This document shows positions 53,055 to 61,891 of a DNA stretch of 64,000 nt, piece after piece. Source of the stretch: Chryseobacterium ginsenosidimutans (lineage in GTDB: Bacteria > Bacteroidota > Bacteroidia > Flavobacteriales > Weeksellaceae); contig NZ_JAUSXC010000001.1 of NCBI RefSeq assembly GCF_030823405.1, positions 1,285,001 to 1,349,000 of the forward strand, given 5' to 3'. Position numbers and translations under genes: made by a program. Position 1 is the stretch's first letter; the number at the start of each line of letters is the position of its first letter. The notes beneath the pieces are model-generated. The model saw only the letters and a program-made list of their open reading frames with translations, searched no databases and was not told the origin of the DNA.

Positions 53055-56000
53055 TTAATGAGCAGCTGCTAAAAGTTCTGCCTCCAATTTTTGCTTTTGA
53101 AGTCTTTTGTTTTTTCTGCTCGGCATTTTTTCATGTAAATACTGGAAGATCACAAACATGACAGGGATAATGAAAATTCCGAATACAACCCCTGTGAACA
53201 TTCCTCCAACGGTACTGATCCCGATAGAATGGTTACCTTTTGCAGCCGCACCCTGAGACCAAACCAATGGAAGCATACCAACGATAAATGCAAATGAGGT
53301 CATCAAAATCGGTCTTAAACGTAATCTTGAAGCCTGAAGCGCAGATTCAAGCAATGATCTTCCTGCTTTCCTTCTCTGTACGGCAAATTCTACAATCAGA
53401 ATGGCGTTTTTCGCTAATAACCCGACGAGCATAATCAAACCTACCTGAACGTAAATGTTATTATCAATTCCTGCTAATCCTGTGAAAGCAAATACTCCGA
53501 AAATCCCTGTCGGTATCGTTAAAATAACGGCAAACGGCAGAATATAACTTTCATACTGAGCTGCCAGTAAGAAATACACAAACAAGATACTTAGCATGAA
53601 GATAAAAGTAGTTTGTCCGCCAGTTTTGATTTCTTCACGCGTAATTCCGGTCCACTCATATCCGAAACCTCTCGGAAGTGATTTCTGGGCAACTTCTTCT
53701 ACCGCTTTAATAGCATCTCCGGTACTGTAACCCGGTTTTGGAGTTCCGTTGATGGTAACCGCATTAAATAAGTTGTTTCTTGTCACCGTTTCAGGTCCGA
53801 ACGTTCTTTTTAAAGTCACTAATGTTTTTACAGGAACCATTTCACCTGTTTTATTTTTAACATAGATTCCTTCCAGAGAATTCGCGTCTGTACGATAAGG
53901 AATATCTGCCTGAGCCATTACTCTGTAGTATTTCCCGAATCTGTTGAAATCTGAAACGAAGCTACTTCCGTAATAGATCTGCATCGTCTGCATCAATTCT
54001 GTGATAGAAACTCCCAGCTGATTGGCTTTATCTGAATCTACATCAATTGTATATTGTGGATTTCCAGCTGCATAGGTGGTAAAGGCAAATGCAATTTCCG
54101 GACGTTTCATTAATTCTCCAATAAATGCCTGAGTTGTTGTTCCTAATTGTTCGAAAGAACCGTTGGTTTTATCCTGAAGCATAAATTCGAAACCGGAAAC
54201 GTTACCAAATCCCTGAATGGTAGGGAAGTTGAAGAAGAATGCATTGGCATCTTTCACTTGTGATACTTTTCCTGTTAATGCTGCAGCAATTTGATCAGGA
54301 TCTTTCATTTCACCACGCTGCTCATAATCTTTAAGCTTAATAAAACCTGCAGAATAGGGAGAAGCATTGGCATTACTGATAAAGTTCAAACCGTCTGCAA
54401 CCCAAAGGTGGTTTTTAGCTTTTTCACCGTTAATGATTTGATCAATCTGTTCTGTTGCTTTGTGAGTTCTGTCTAATGAACTTCCCGGAGGAGTGTTCAC
54501 AGCATACAAAATGAAACCTTGGTCTTCTGTCGGAATAAATCCTGAAGGAGCTTTTTTAATTAAGAAAACACTTGAAGCAATAAGAAGGGCTAAACCACCG
54601 ATTGCAACCCATTTATTTTTAATTAAAAACTTAAGGCTATAGATGTATTTTCTGGTCATATTATCAAAACTTGCATTGAAAGCATTGAAAAATCTTGCTC
54701 CAAAACCTGTTTTCTTCCCATGTTCACCGTGTGTCCCTTGAGGATCATTCAAGAACATGGCGCATAAAGCAGGACTTAATGTTAAGGCGTTGACTGCAGA
54801 AATCAGAATCGCAATTACCAATGTAAAAGCAAACTGTCTGTAGAAAACTCCTGCAGGACCCTGCATGAAACCAACCGGAATGAATACGGCACACATTACC
54901 AATGTAATAGAGATAATCGCACCGGAAATTTCACTCATTGAACTTATTGTAGCATGTTCTACAGGCATTCCTGTACGCTCCATTTTTGAATGGACGGCTT
55001 CGACGACGACAATTGCATCATCCACCACAATACCAATGGCGAGTACCAATGCGAACAGGGTCAACATATTGATACTGAATCCAAATAATTGAAGGAAAAA
55101 GAATGTACCAATAATCGCAACCGGAACGGCAATCGCAGGAATTAATGTAGATCTGAAATCCTGAAGGAAAATAAATACCACAATAAATACCAAAACGAAT
55201 GCAATTACTAAAGTCTCAACAACCTGATGAATAGATGCATCCAGAAAATCCTTAGAATTGTACATGATGATCGGCTCAACTCCTTTTGGAAGGGTCGTTT
55301 TCATCTGATCAACCTGCTTTTCAATTTCAGTTAAGATTTCATTGGCGTTTGAACCTGCAGTTTGAAGGATGGCAAATCCGGCAACGGGCTTACCATCCAC
55401 TCTGTTAGCTGCTGTGTACGTATATGAACCGAATTCTACTCTTGCCACATCTTTCAGTCTTAAAAAAGAACCGTCGCTGTTCGCTTTAATGGCAATGTTT
55501 TCGTAGTCTTCGTTTTTGTTTAATTTACCTTTATACTTTAAAATATATTCGTAAGTTTCTTTACTTCCCTGTCCAAGACGACCGGGGGCTGCTTCCAGGT
55601 TGTGATCTTTTACTGCTGCCAAAACTTCCTGTGGAGAAAGATTGTTGGCTGCTAATCTGTCAGGTTTCAACCAAAGTCTCATCGAATAATCTCTCGTTCC
55701 GAAAACCTGTGCCTGAGCAACTCCGGGAATACGCTGGATTTGTGGAATTACATTGATTTTCAAATAATTCTGAAGGAAAAGTTCGTCATATTGTTTCGGA
55801 TCGTCACTTGATAATCCCATAAACATAATCATACTGTTCTGAACTTTCTGCGTAGAAATTCCCGCCTGAACAACCTCCTGTGGAAGTTGACTCATCGCTT
55901 TGGATACACGGTTTTGAACGTTTACGGCTGCGTTATCTGCATCTGATCCCTGTTTGAAAAACACACTCAAGGTCATGGTTCCGTCGTTACTGGAATTTGA

Positions 56001-56237
56001 GGTCATGTAGGTCATGTTCTCAACTCCGTTTACCGCTTCTTCAATTGGTGTCGCTACCGAACGAGCTACAACTTCCGCATTTGCTCCCGGGTAAAATGCC
56101 GCCACCTGAACACTTGGCGGAGCAATATCTGGAAAGAGGGCGATAGGTAAATTAAAGAGGGACAGCGCCCCCAATAATAAAAGTATTATGGAGATGACCG
56201 TTGAAAGTACCGGTCTTTCTATAAATTGTTTTAACAT
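53055..56237 (-). CDS. RND multidrug efflux permease (HAE-1 type)
   Basis: 1060 aa, usual length. N-terminal FIERPVLSTVISIILLLLGALSLFNLPIALFPDIAPPSVQVAAFYPGAN, the TM4 motif GIVVDDAIVVVEAVHSKM with the proton-relay Asp pair, RGFGYEWTGITREE of the porter domain, and the TM10 region GLLAKNAILIVEFA with the Lys partner. Twelve TM helices in two halves with two large periplasmic loops. Proton-driven export of hydrophobic drugs or bile-like compounds. Operon: adaptor, permease, outer-membrane channel. Under TetR operators. Confidence 0.97.
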   Translation of the reverse strand: MLKQFIERPVLSTVISIILLLLGALSLFNLPIALFPDIAPPSVQVAAFYPGANAEVVARSVATPIEEAVNGVENMTYMTSNSSNDGTMTLSVFFKQGSDADNAAVNVQNRVSKAMSQLPQEVVQAGISTQKVQNSMIMFMGLSSDDPKQYDELFLQNYLKINVIPQIQRIPGVAQAQVFGTRDYSMRLWLKPDRLAANNLSPQEVLAAVKDHNLEAAPGRLGQGSKETYEYILKYKGKLNKNEDYENIAIKANSDGSFLRLKDVARVEFGSYTYTAANRVDGKPVAGFAILQTAGSNANEILTEIEKQVDQMKTTLPKGVEPIIMYNSKDFLDASIHQVVETLVIAFVLVFIVVFIFLQDFRSTLIPAIAVPVAIIGTFFFLQLFGFSINMLTLFALVLAIGIVVDDAIVVVEAVHSKMERTGMPVEHATISSMSEISGAIISITLVMCAVFIPVGFMQGPAGVFYRQFAFTLVIAILISAVNALTLSPALCAMFLNDPQGTHGEHGKKTGFGARFFNAFNASFDNMTRKYIYSLKFLIKNKWVAIGGLALLIASSVFLIKKAPSGFIPTEDQGFILYAVNTPPGSSLDRTHKATEQIDQIINGEKAKNHLWVADGLNFISNANASPYSAGFIKLKDYEQRGEMKDPDQIAAALTGKVSQVKDANAFFFNFPTIQGFGNVSGFEFMLQDKTNGSFEQLGTTTQAFIGELMKRPEIAFAFTTYAAGNPQYTIDVDSDKANQLGVSITELMQTMQIYYGSSFVSDFNRFGKYYRVMAQADIPYRTDANSLEGIYVKNKTGEMVPVKTLVTLKRTFGPETVTRNNLFNAVTINGTPKPGYSTGDAIKAVEEVAQKSLPRGFGYEWTGITREEIKTGGQTTFIFMLSILFVYFLLAAQYESYILPFAVILTIPTGIFGVFAFTGLAGIDNNIYVQVGLIMLVGLLAKNAILIVEFAVQRRKAGRSLLESALQASRLRLRPILMTSFAFIVGMLPLVWSQGAAAKGNHSIGISTVGGMFTGVVFGIFIIPVMFVIFQYLHEKMPSRKNKRLQKQKLEAELLAAAH

Positions 56238-56275
56238 AAGAAGTTTATTTTTTTAAGTCTTCTATTCTGAAAGAG

Positions 56276-57436
56276 TTATAACGGTTTTGCTTTAAGCAAA
56301 CTGTCAGAAGAAATAGGTTTAGCCTTGATGGAAGCACCATCTTTTAAGCTGCCCAATCCTACGTAAACGATTTTCTCTCCCGGTTGTAAACCTTCAGAAA
56401 TGAAGTAATAGTTTTCAGTTTTCCCTGAAATTTTGATAGGTTTGCTGGTTACTTTCTGATCTTTGCCGACTACGTAAACGTACGTTTTATCCTGAATTTC
56501 AAAAGTAGATTCCTGTGGAATTACCACTGCATTTGACATTAACTGAGGCATGCGAACACGTCCTGTGTTTCCGGTTCTCAATGTTCCGTTTGTATTTGGG
56601 AAAACCGCACGAACACTTATGGCACCTGTTGTTTTATCAAATTGTCCGTCAACAATAGTCATTTTACCTTTTTGTGGATAAATACTGTTGTCTGCGATCA
56701 CCAATTCTACCATCGGCATATCTTTTAATTTTTCTTCTAAAGTTGCGCCTTGATATTTATTTTGAAAAGCAATAAAATCTAGTTCACTTAAAGAAAAGTA
56801 CGCATAAATCTCGCTGATGTCAGACAATAAAGTCAATGGATTCGGGTCTGTTCTCGAAATCAGACTTCCTTTTTTGTAAGGAATTCTGCCGATATATCCG
56901 CTTACAGGAGCAGCAATCGTTGTAAATCCTACATTGATTCTGGCACCACCAACAGAAGCTTTTGCCTGTGAAGCGGCTGCCACTGCGGCTGCATAATTTG
57001 CTTTTGCTGTTCTTAATTGTACATCAGAAACTACTTTGGCAGTGACAAGAGGCTCCAGTCTGTCAACCTCTACTTTTGCTTTCTGAATGTTGGCGTTGGC
57101 AACCTGTAAATTGGCATTGGCCATATTCACCTGCTCTCCGTAAGCTCTTGAATCTATTTTAAATAAAGGTTGTCCTGCTCTTACATAAGCACCTTCTTCC
57201 ACATAAATTCTATCTAAATAACCGTCTACCTGCGATCTGATTTCCACATTGTTTTTTCCTTCCAAAGCGGTTGGAAATTCCTGATATGTTGTAGCTGGAG
57301 ACGTAATTACTGTATAAACAGGCAGTTCTGGAGTGGGCGGAGCCATATTTCCTCCTTCAGCGGCCTTTGTGCAGTTTTGTAAAAGGATAATACTTGATAT
57401 AAGTACGATAAACCTTATTTTTCCAGGTATTTTCAT
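56276..57436 (-). CDS. RND efflux periplasmic adaptor (membrane fusion protein)
   Basis: 386 aa. Lipoprotein signal ending IILLQNC (Cys 22). Barrel-sandwich/lipoyl part GKNNVEIRSQVDGYLDRIYVEEGAYVRAGQPLFKID, a helical hairpin with coiled coil (ANANIQKAKVEVDRLEPLV...), then VGFTTIAAPVSGYIGRIPYKKGSLIS and the beta-barrel and membrane-proximal domains (TGNTGRVRMPQL..VVIPQESTFEIQDKTYVYVVG). It links the permease to the outer-membrane channel. First gene of the operon, 369 bp from the tetR stop, with three operator copies in between. Confidence 0.95.
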   Translation of the reverse strand: MKIPGKIRFIVLISSIILLQNCTKAAEGGNMAPPTPELPVYTVITSPATTYQEFPTALEGKNNVEIRSQVDGYLDRIYVEEGAYVRAGQPLFKIDSRAYGEQVNMANANLQVANANIQKAKVEVDRLEPLVTAKVVSDVQLRTAKANYAAAVAAASQAKASVGGARINVGFTTIAAPVSGYIGRIPYKKGSLISRTDPNPLTLLSDISEIYAYFSLSELDFIAFQNKYQGATLEEKLKDMPMVELVIADNSIYPQKGKMTIVDGQFDKTTGAISVRAVFPNTNGTLRTGNTGRVRMPQLMSNAVVIPQESTFEIQDKTYVYVVGKDQKVTSKPIKISGKTENYYFISEGLQPGEKIVYVGLGSLKDGASIKAKPISSDSLLKAKPL

Positions 57437-57508
57437 TTTTAGTTTAAGTTTTTTAATGAAGTGTTAGATTAAAGTAATAATGTTTTAATTTAAATCCCGT
57501 TATATTTC

Positions 57509-57521
57509 CTAACAGTGTTAA
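57509..57521. promoter_or_regulatory. TetR operator copy 1
   Basis: CTAACAGTGTTAA: the 11-bp palindrome TAACA-G-TGTTA at 57510-57520, about 75 bp upstream of the adaptor ATG. Confidence 0.75.
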
Positions 57522-57645
57522 TGATTAGTTCAAAAAAAATTTACGGAATTTTAATATTTAATGTTAGATCGTTGTTTTCATACTTGAATTGTTTTAATGT
57601 TGGTTTAAGTATAGTTAAGATGAGGTTTAATGTATGTTATTTTTA

Positions 57646-57658
57646 CTAACAGTGTTAA
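57646..57658. promoter_or_regulatory. TetR operator copy 2
   Basis: CTAACAGTGTTAA, palindrome at 57647-57657, 137 bp from copy 1. Confidence 0.75.
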
Positions 57659-57773
57659 TTGTTAAAATAAAAAAAATTGTTTTTTCTATTTAATTTTCAA
57701 AATCTTACATAGTTGGTATTTAATTTTAAATTCGTTTTAAATGAATAGTTTAATTAATTCGGTGTTATTATTC

Positions 57774-57786
57774 CTAACGGTGTTAA
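57774..57786. promoter_or_regulatory. TetR operator copy 3 (one change)
   Basis: CTAACGGTGTTAA, palindrome at 57775-57785 with one base changed, just downstream of the tetR stop. Confidence 0.65.
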
Positions 57787-57805
57787 TTTTTGGTTCAAAA
57801 AAAAT

Positions 57806-58402
57806 TTACAAAGACTTCACAAAGGCAGAAACTGTTTCATCCAAAGTCGTCTTGTTCATCGTAGAAGGAATATCGTCGTTACGCATCATCATAATCGAAA
57901 TTAATCCATGTATCGCCGAAAATAATGCATGAGAAGAGTGACAGGCGTTGTCCGGATTCGATCCTTTTTTCTTAATAATTTCATACGTACAGTCGTAAAT
58001 CATATCCTGAAACGAAGAAAATTCTTCTTTCATCATCCCTTTTCCGCTGCATTGCATTCCTAAACCAAACATTAACTGGTAATATTCTTTGTTTTTAAAA
58101 GCAAAATTCCAATACGCATCTACAATTGCTGTCAGCTGATCTTCCGGAGTGTCATGCTTTTTCTGAGCTTTTAATAATTCTATATGTAAACAGTGAAAAC
58201 CATTTAGTGAAATTTCATACAAAATAGCTTCTTTGTTCTCAAAATAATCATAAACTACCGGCGCACTGTATTCAATAGCATCGGCAATTTTCCTCATGGA
58301 AAGCGAAGCCCAACCCTCGGTTTTAGCCAACTCGAATGCAGCCTGCAAAATATTTGCTCGGATAGATTCTTTTTCTCTTTGGCGACGTTCATGTAAACCC
58401 AT
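57806..58402 (-). CDS. TetR/AcrR family repressor of the RND pump
   Basis: 198 aa. N-terminal HTH: RANILQAAFELAKTEGWASLSMRKIADAIEYSAPVVYDYFENKEAILYEI. The C-terminal domain is all helical and should bind the pump substrate. It lies upstream of the pump operon on the same strand. One perfect 13-bp operator lies 12 bp before its own start and three more copies lie before the pump, so it probably represses both itself and the efflux genes. Confidence 0.93.
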   Translation of the reverse strand: MGLHERRQREKESIRANILQAAFELAKTEGWASLSMRKIADAIEYSAPVVYDYFENKEAILYEISLNGFHCLHIELLKAQKKHDTPEDQLTAIVDAYWNFAFKNKEYYQLMFGLGMQCSGKGMMKEEFSSFQDMIYDCTYEIIKKKGSNPDNACHSSHALFSAIHGLISIMMMRNDDIPSTMNKTTLDETVSAFVKSL

Positions 58403-58414
58403 GATTTTTATTTA

Positions 58415-58427
58415 CTAACAGTGTTAG
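58415..58427. promoter_or_regulatory. TetR operator copy 4 (autoregulation)
   Basis: Perfect palindrome CTAACA-G-TGTTAG, 12 bp upstream of the tetR ATG. Confidence 0.8.
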
Positions 58428-58530
58428 CAAAACTACTGACTTTTTAATATAACTTCCAAATATTATGTAAACTTTAACTTTTAGCGCAAGTTTATAAAAT
58501 CTTGAATACACTATTAATAAAAGAAATTTT

Positions 58531-58538
58531 TATCTTTG
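58531..58538 (+). promoter_or_regulatory. -7 box of the thioredoxin-like gene
   Basis: TATCTTTG, 17 bp from the ATG. The nearest TTG (58502-58504) is 26 bp away, slightly too far. Confidence 0.5.
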
Positions 58539-58555
58539 TGGATAAATAAAAAAAT

Positions 58556-59110
58556 ATGGACACTCCCTCAAATATGATAGAATTGGGTACAAAAGCACCG
58601 TTTTTTGAGCTTCCAAACCCGTCGAAAACGAACGAAATTCAGTCATTGGATGATCTGAAAGGAGAAAAAGGAACATTGGTGATCTTTATGTGCAACCATT
58701 GCCCGTTTGTTCTTCACGCAATTGATAAGTTAAATGAATTGTATGAAGATTATAATGAAAGAGGAATTGAGTTTATCGCCATCAACTCAAATGACGCAGA
58801 AAAATATCCTGCAGATTCTCCGGAAAAAATGATCAAATTCCAGATCGAAAGAAATTTTGACTTTCCTTACTTATATGACGAAAGCCAATCGATCGCAAAA
58901 GCATATGATGCAGCCTGCACGCCGGATTTCTTTTTCTTTGATGAAAAATTAGACCTTGTTTACAGAGGTCAAATGGATGATTCAAGACCCGGAAATCATA
59001 AAGATGTGACTGGTGAAGATTTAATTATTGCTTTTGAAAATCTTTTATTGGGCGAACCTCAGGAAGAAATTCAAAGACCAAGTATGGGTTGTAATATTAA
59101 ATGGAAATAA
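58556..59110 (+). CDS. thioredoxin family protein (AhpC/TSA-like)
   Basis: 184 aa, no signal peptide. GTLVIFMCNHCPFVLHAIDKLNELYEDY gives a CNHC site (Cys 46 and 49); the second half has FPYLYDESQSIAKAYDAACTPDFFFFDEKLDLVYRGQMDDSRPGN with a cis-Pro. This is the 'PRX-like' group with a CNHCP site, of unknown partner, found in many bacteria. Hairpin terminator follows. The gene points right, toward the DnaA-box cluster. Confidence 0.88.
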   Translation: MDTPSNMIELGTKAPFFELPNPSKTNEIQSLDDLKGEKGTLVIFMCNHCPFVLHAIDKLNELYEDYNERGIEFIAINSNDAEKYPADSPEKMIKFQIERNFDFPYLYDESQSIAKAYDAACTPDFFFFDEKLDLVYRGQMDDSRPGNHKDVTGEDLIIAFENLLLGEPQEEIQRPSMGCNIKWK

Positions 59111-59131
59111 TTTTAAATTCATTTTTAATAT

Positions 59132-59159
59132 AAAGCTGTTCTTCGGAGCAGCTTTTTTT
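59132..59159 (+). terminator. terminator of the thioredoxin-like gene
   Basis: Inverted repeat AAAGCTGTTC / GAGCAGCTTT around a TTCG loop (59132-59155), then T run. Confidence 0.9.
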
Positions 59160-59202
59160 ATTTCGTATTGTTAATATGTATGGTTTTCAGTTTATTAGAT
59201 AG

Positions 59203-59611
59203 TTATCCACAATGTTTTCCACAGCGTTATCAACACTTATTTGTGGATATGTCATGAATTCATTTAAATTTTATTGCAAAATCAGGATATTGATAGGTTT
59301 TCCACAATTATAAAATAATCATTTTTGTTAATTATTTTATTGTTAAAGTATTGATTAATAGTTATTTATTTGTTTTGTTAAAAGTTATCCACAACAATTT
59401 TACTTAATTACTGACATTTTTTGTGGATAATTGTCAGTTTTTATACGATTAAAGCAAGAAATAAGACTTTTAATAGGATTTTATGATATTTAAAAAATCA
59501 ATTTGTGGATAATTTTCGCCTAAATAGATATTTCTAATAATTGATAATCTGTAAGTTATTTTATTTTCTTAAAGTTATCCACATATTTACAATATTCATT
59601 TTTGTGGATAA
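59203..59611. other. oriC: DnaA-box cluster, probable chromosomal origin (oriC)
   Basis: Six perfect DnaA boxes TTATCCACA or its complement: 59203-59211 (+), 59385-59393 (+), 59422-59430 (-), 59504-59512 (-), 59575-59583 (+) and 59603-59611 (-). Four near-matches with one change: TTTTCCACA at 59215-59223 and 59298-59306, TTATCAACA at 59227-59235 and TGTGGATAT at 59242-59250. That is ten sites in about 410 bp of gene-free DNA. A very AT-rich stretch at about 59307-59384 between boxes could be the unwinding element. Two box pairs face each other (59385/59422 and 59575/59603). dnaA itself is not adjacent, as often in Bacteroidota. Confidence 0.8.
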
Positions 59612-59631
59612 AATGACTTAATCAATTCAAT

Positions 59632-60537
59632 TTAAAAACCGGATTTTATTTTTATTTCTTTTTCAATTTTTAAATCTACATTCACTTTATTATGCGAGAA
59701 ATTCTTAATAAACTCGGAAGGCGTTTTCTCCGTATATTTTTTAAACATTCTGTTAAAATAAGTCACGTTATTAAATCCGCAGCTATAACTGCATTCTGAA
59801 ATACTTTTATCCTGCGCCATCAATAAGCAAGCTTTGTTGATACGATATCTGTTTACAAATTCTGTGAAAGTAATCTGCGTTGCTTTTTTGAAAAAATTAC
59901 AGAAAGCCGGTAATGTGAGATTGGCCAATTTTGCTACATCATCAATATTGATTTCCTTGTCATAGTTGTGTTCAACGTAAGTGAAAATATTTTCTAGTCT
60001 CGTCTTATTTTTTGAAATGATGGTATAAGGCATGATTTCGTTATTCAAAAGCTCGTAGTCTTTCGATTTTGAAAGCTCAAAAAGAATTTCCAGCAACAAT
60101 AAATATCTTTTATAACCTTCAGATTCCAGCATCAGCCTGAGTTTCGGAATCATTATTTTTTTTATTTTCCGGTGAAATTTAATACCGTATTTCGAAAGTT
60201 CTAATAAATCTTTAATCGATCTTGCTTCCACTTCCTGTTCCGGGAATTGCAAAATTTCCTGCTTGAATTGCAACACAATTTCTTCATGCGGATCAATAGA
60301 ATTCAGTCCAAATCCAGAATGCGGAATATTGGAGCCGATTAATATCAAATCTCCATTTGTATAATTGCTTTTATGATAGCCGACATGGCGTGTTCCGCTC
60401 CCGGAAATCACACAAACGAGCTCAATTTCGGGATGATAATGATACTCCCATTTAAATTCTGAAATAGGAGAATTGTTATGAATTGTGCGGAAAGAGCTCT
60501 TTTCATCGGGAATTACTCGTTCAAAGGTAACTTTCAT
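59632..60537 (-). CDS. AraC family transcriptional regulator with cupin domain
   Basis: 301 aa. N-terminal cupin: SEFKWEYHYHPEIELVCVISGSGTRHVGY..GDLILIGSNIPHSGFG. C-terminal AraC HTH pair: DDVAKLANLTLPAFCNFFKKATQITFTEFVNRYRINKACLLMAQDKSISECSYSCGFNNVTYFNRMFKKYTEKTPSEFIK. It is divergent from the MFS-trehalase genes (122 bp), so is probably their activator, sensing a sugar. The stop lies 20 bp from the last DnaA box. Confidence 0.92.
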   Translation of the reverse strand: MKVTFERVIPDEKSSFRTIHNNSPISEFKWEYHYHPEIELVCVISGSGTRHVGYHKSNYTNGDLILIGSNIPHSGFGLNSIDPHEEIVLQFKQEILQFPEQEVEARSIKDLLELSKYGIKFHRKIKKIMIPKLRLMLESEGYKRYLLLLEILFELSKSKDYELLNNEIMPYTIISKNKTRLENIFTYVEHNYDKEINIDDVAKLANLTLPAFCNFFKKATQITFTEFVNRYRINKACLLMAQDKSISECSYSCGFNNVTYFNRMFKKYTEKTPSEFIKNFSHNKVNVDLKIEKEIKIKSGF

Positions 60538-60659
60538 TTAGTTAATCATATTTTAATGACTAAAATAATAATTATATTAATATAGTTCAAATATTCATTT
60601 ATGATGTTAAATTAATGTTAACTAAAATGCTTCTATCTTAGCCAACAAGAAATTATTTA

Positions 60660-61889
60660 ATGAAAAATTTCAACATAAAGGCAGTTTTATTTTTAAACTA
60701 TTTCGTTTTTGCGATTCTTTTGAATTCGGTAGGAACGGTTATTTTACAAATGCAGCAAAACTTCGGAATTACAAAATCTTCTGCAAGTGTTTTGGAAGGT
60801 TTTAAAGATTTACCGATTGCTATCTGCTCATTTATTTTGGCTTCGTTTTTACCAAAAATAGGGATCAAAAACTCTATGCTCATCGGTTTGTTTTTGGTAA
60901 GCTGTATGTGTTTTGTAATGCCATTTGCGAATGATTTCTGGTTTTTCAAATTACTGTTTACCATTGTTGGGATTTCTTTTGCTTTAATTAAAATTTCGGT
61001 TTTCACCTCCATCGGTTTGGTGACGGATACAGATAAAGAGCATTCAAGTTTTATGGGTTATCTGGAAGGGTTTTTCATGATCGGCGTATTAATGGGAAAT
61101 GTTTTATTCAGCTTATTTATTGATGATCACAATCCAAGATCAACCCATTGGCTGAATGTGTATTGGGTATTAGCGGGTCTTTCCACATTGTCTTTTCTGT
61201 TTTTATTCTTCACAAAATTGAATGAAAGCGAAGTAAAAAGTGAAAAAACAGATTTGTGGGGAGATTTAAAAAACAGCATAAGTTTATTCAGCTACAAAAA
61301 AGTATTATTCTTTTTGCTGTGTGCCTTTCTTTTTGTTTTGGTTGAGCAAAGTTTCCAAACCTGGACGCCGACTTTTTATAAAGAAATTTTAAAAGTTCCG
61401 ACCTCAATGAGTATTCAGGCAGGAGCCGTTTTGGCGGGAGCTTTTGCATTGGGAAGGTTTTTGTCAGGATTTTTCTCGAAGAAATTCAGTTGGATTTACG
61501 TTGTTTCTTTTTGCGTGATTGGTTTTGCGATAAGTATTTTACTGGTGTTGCCATTGACTCACAATACTCAGATTGATATAAATACAACTTGGTTGAATGC
61601 GCCACTTGTAGTGTATTTATTTCCGTTGATGGGTGGTTTGCTGGCGCCGATTTATCCAAGTATCAATTCTGTGATTTTAGCATCCATTCCGAAATATTTA
61701 CACAGTGCGATGGCTGGTTTAATCGTGGTTTTCTCTGCAATCGGAGGAACCATCGGATCGATTATCACAGGTTTTGTGTTTCAGGAATTCAGTGGGCAAC
61801 AGGCATTTTACCTTTCATTAATTCCACTTTCGTTGTTGATTGTTTCAGCAATTATCATGAATAAATTAAAAATTAATCCTAAAAATTAG
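60660..61889 (+). CDS. MFS sugar transporter
   Basis: 409 aa, twelve TM helices. Starts NFNIKAVLFLNYFVFAILLNSVGTVILQMQQNFGITKSSAS; helix 4-5 region SFMGYLEGFFMIGVLMGNVLFSLF and second half FALGRFLSGFFSKKFSWIYV..LFPLMGGLLAPIYPSINSVILA are of the FucP/FHS-like MFS sugar branch. Imports a sugar by proton symport; with trehalase 2 bp downstream the substrate is probably trehalose or glucose released from it. First gene of the operon. Confidence 0.9.
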   Translation: MKNFNIKAVLFLNYFVFAILLNSVGTVILQMQQNFGITKSSASVLEGFKDLPIAICSFILASFLPKIGIKNSMLIGLFLVSCMCFVMPFANDFWFFKLLFTIVGISFALIKISVFTSIGLVTDTDKEHSSFMGYLEGFFMIGVLMGNVLFSLFIDDHNPRSTHWLNVYWVLAGLSTLSFLFLFFTKLNESEVKSEKTDLWGDLKNSISLFSYKKVLFFLLCAFLFVLVEQSFQTWTPTFYKEILKVPTSMSIQAGAVLAGAFALGRFLSGFFSKKFSWIYVVSFCVIGFAISILLVLPLTHNTQIDINTTWLNAPLVVYLFPLMGGLLAPIYPSINSVILASIPKYLHSAMAGLIVVFSAIGGTIGSIITGFVFQEFSGQQAFYLSLIPLSLLIVSAIIMNKLKINPKN

Positions 61890-61891
61890 AA

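Larger units (their letters stand above)
57437..57805. promoter_or_regulatory. regulatory region of the RND operon
   Basis: 369 bp between tetR and the adaptor gene. It contains three copies of the TetR operator and an extra half site GGTGTTA at 57761-57767, in otherwise very AT-rich DNA. No gene visible. Confidence 0.75.

Noticed and set aside
57741..57932. 63-aa plus-strand frame over the tetR 3' end
   Set aside because: Antisense shadow of tetR and its regulatory region.
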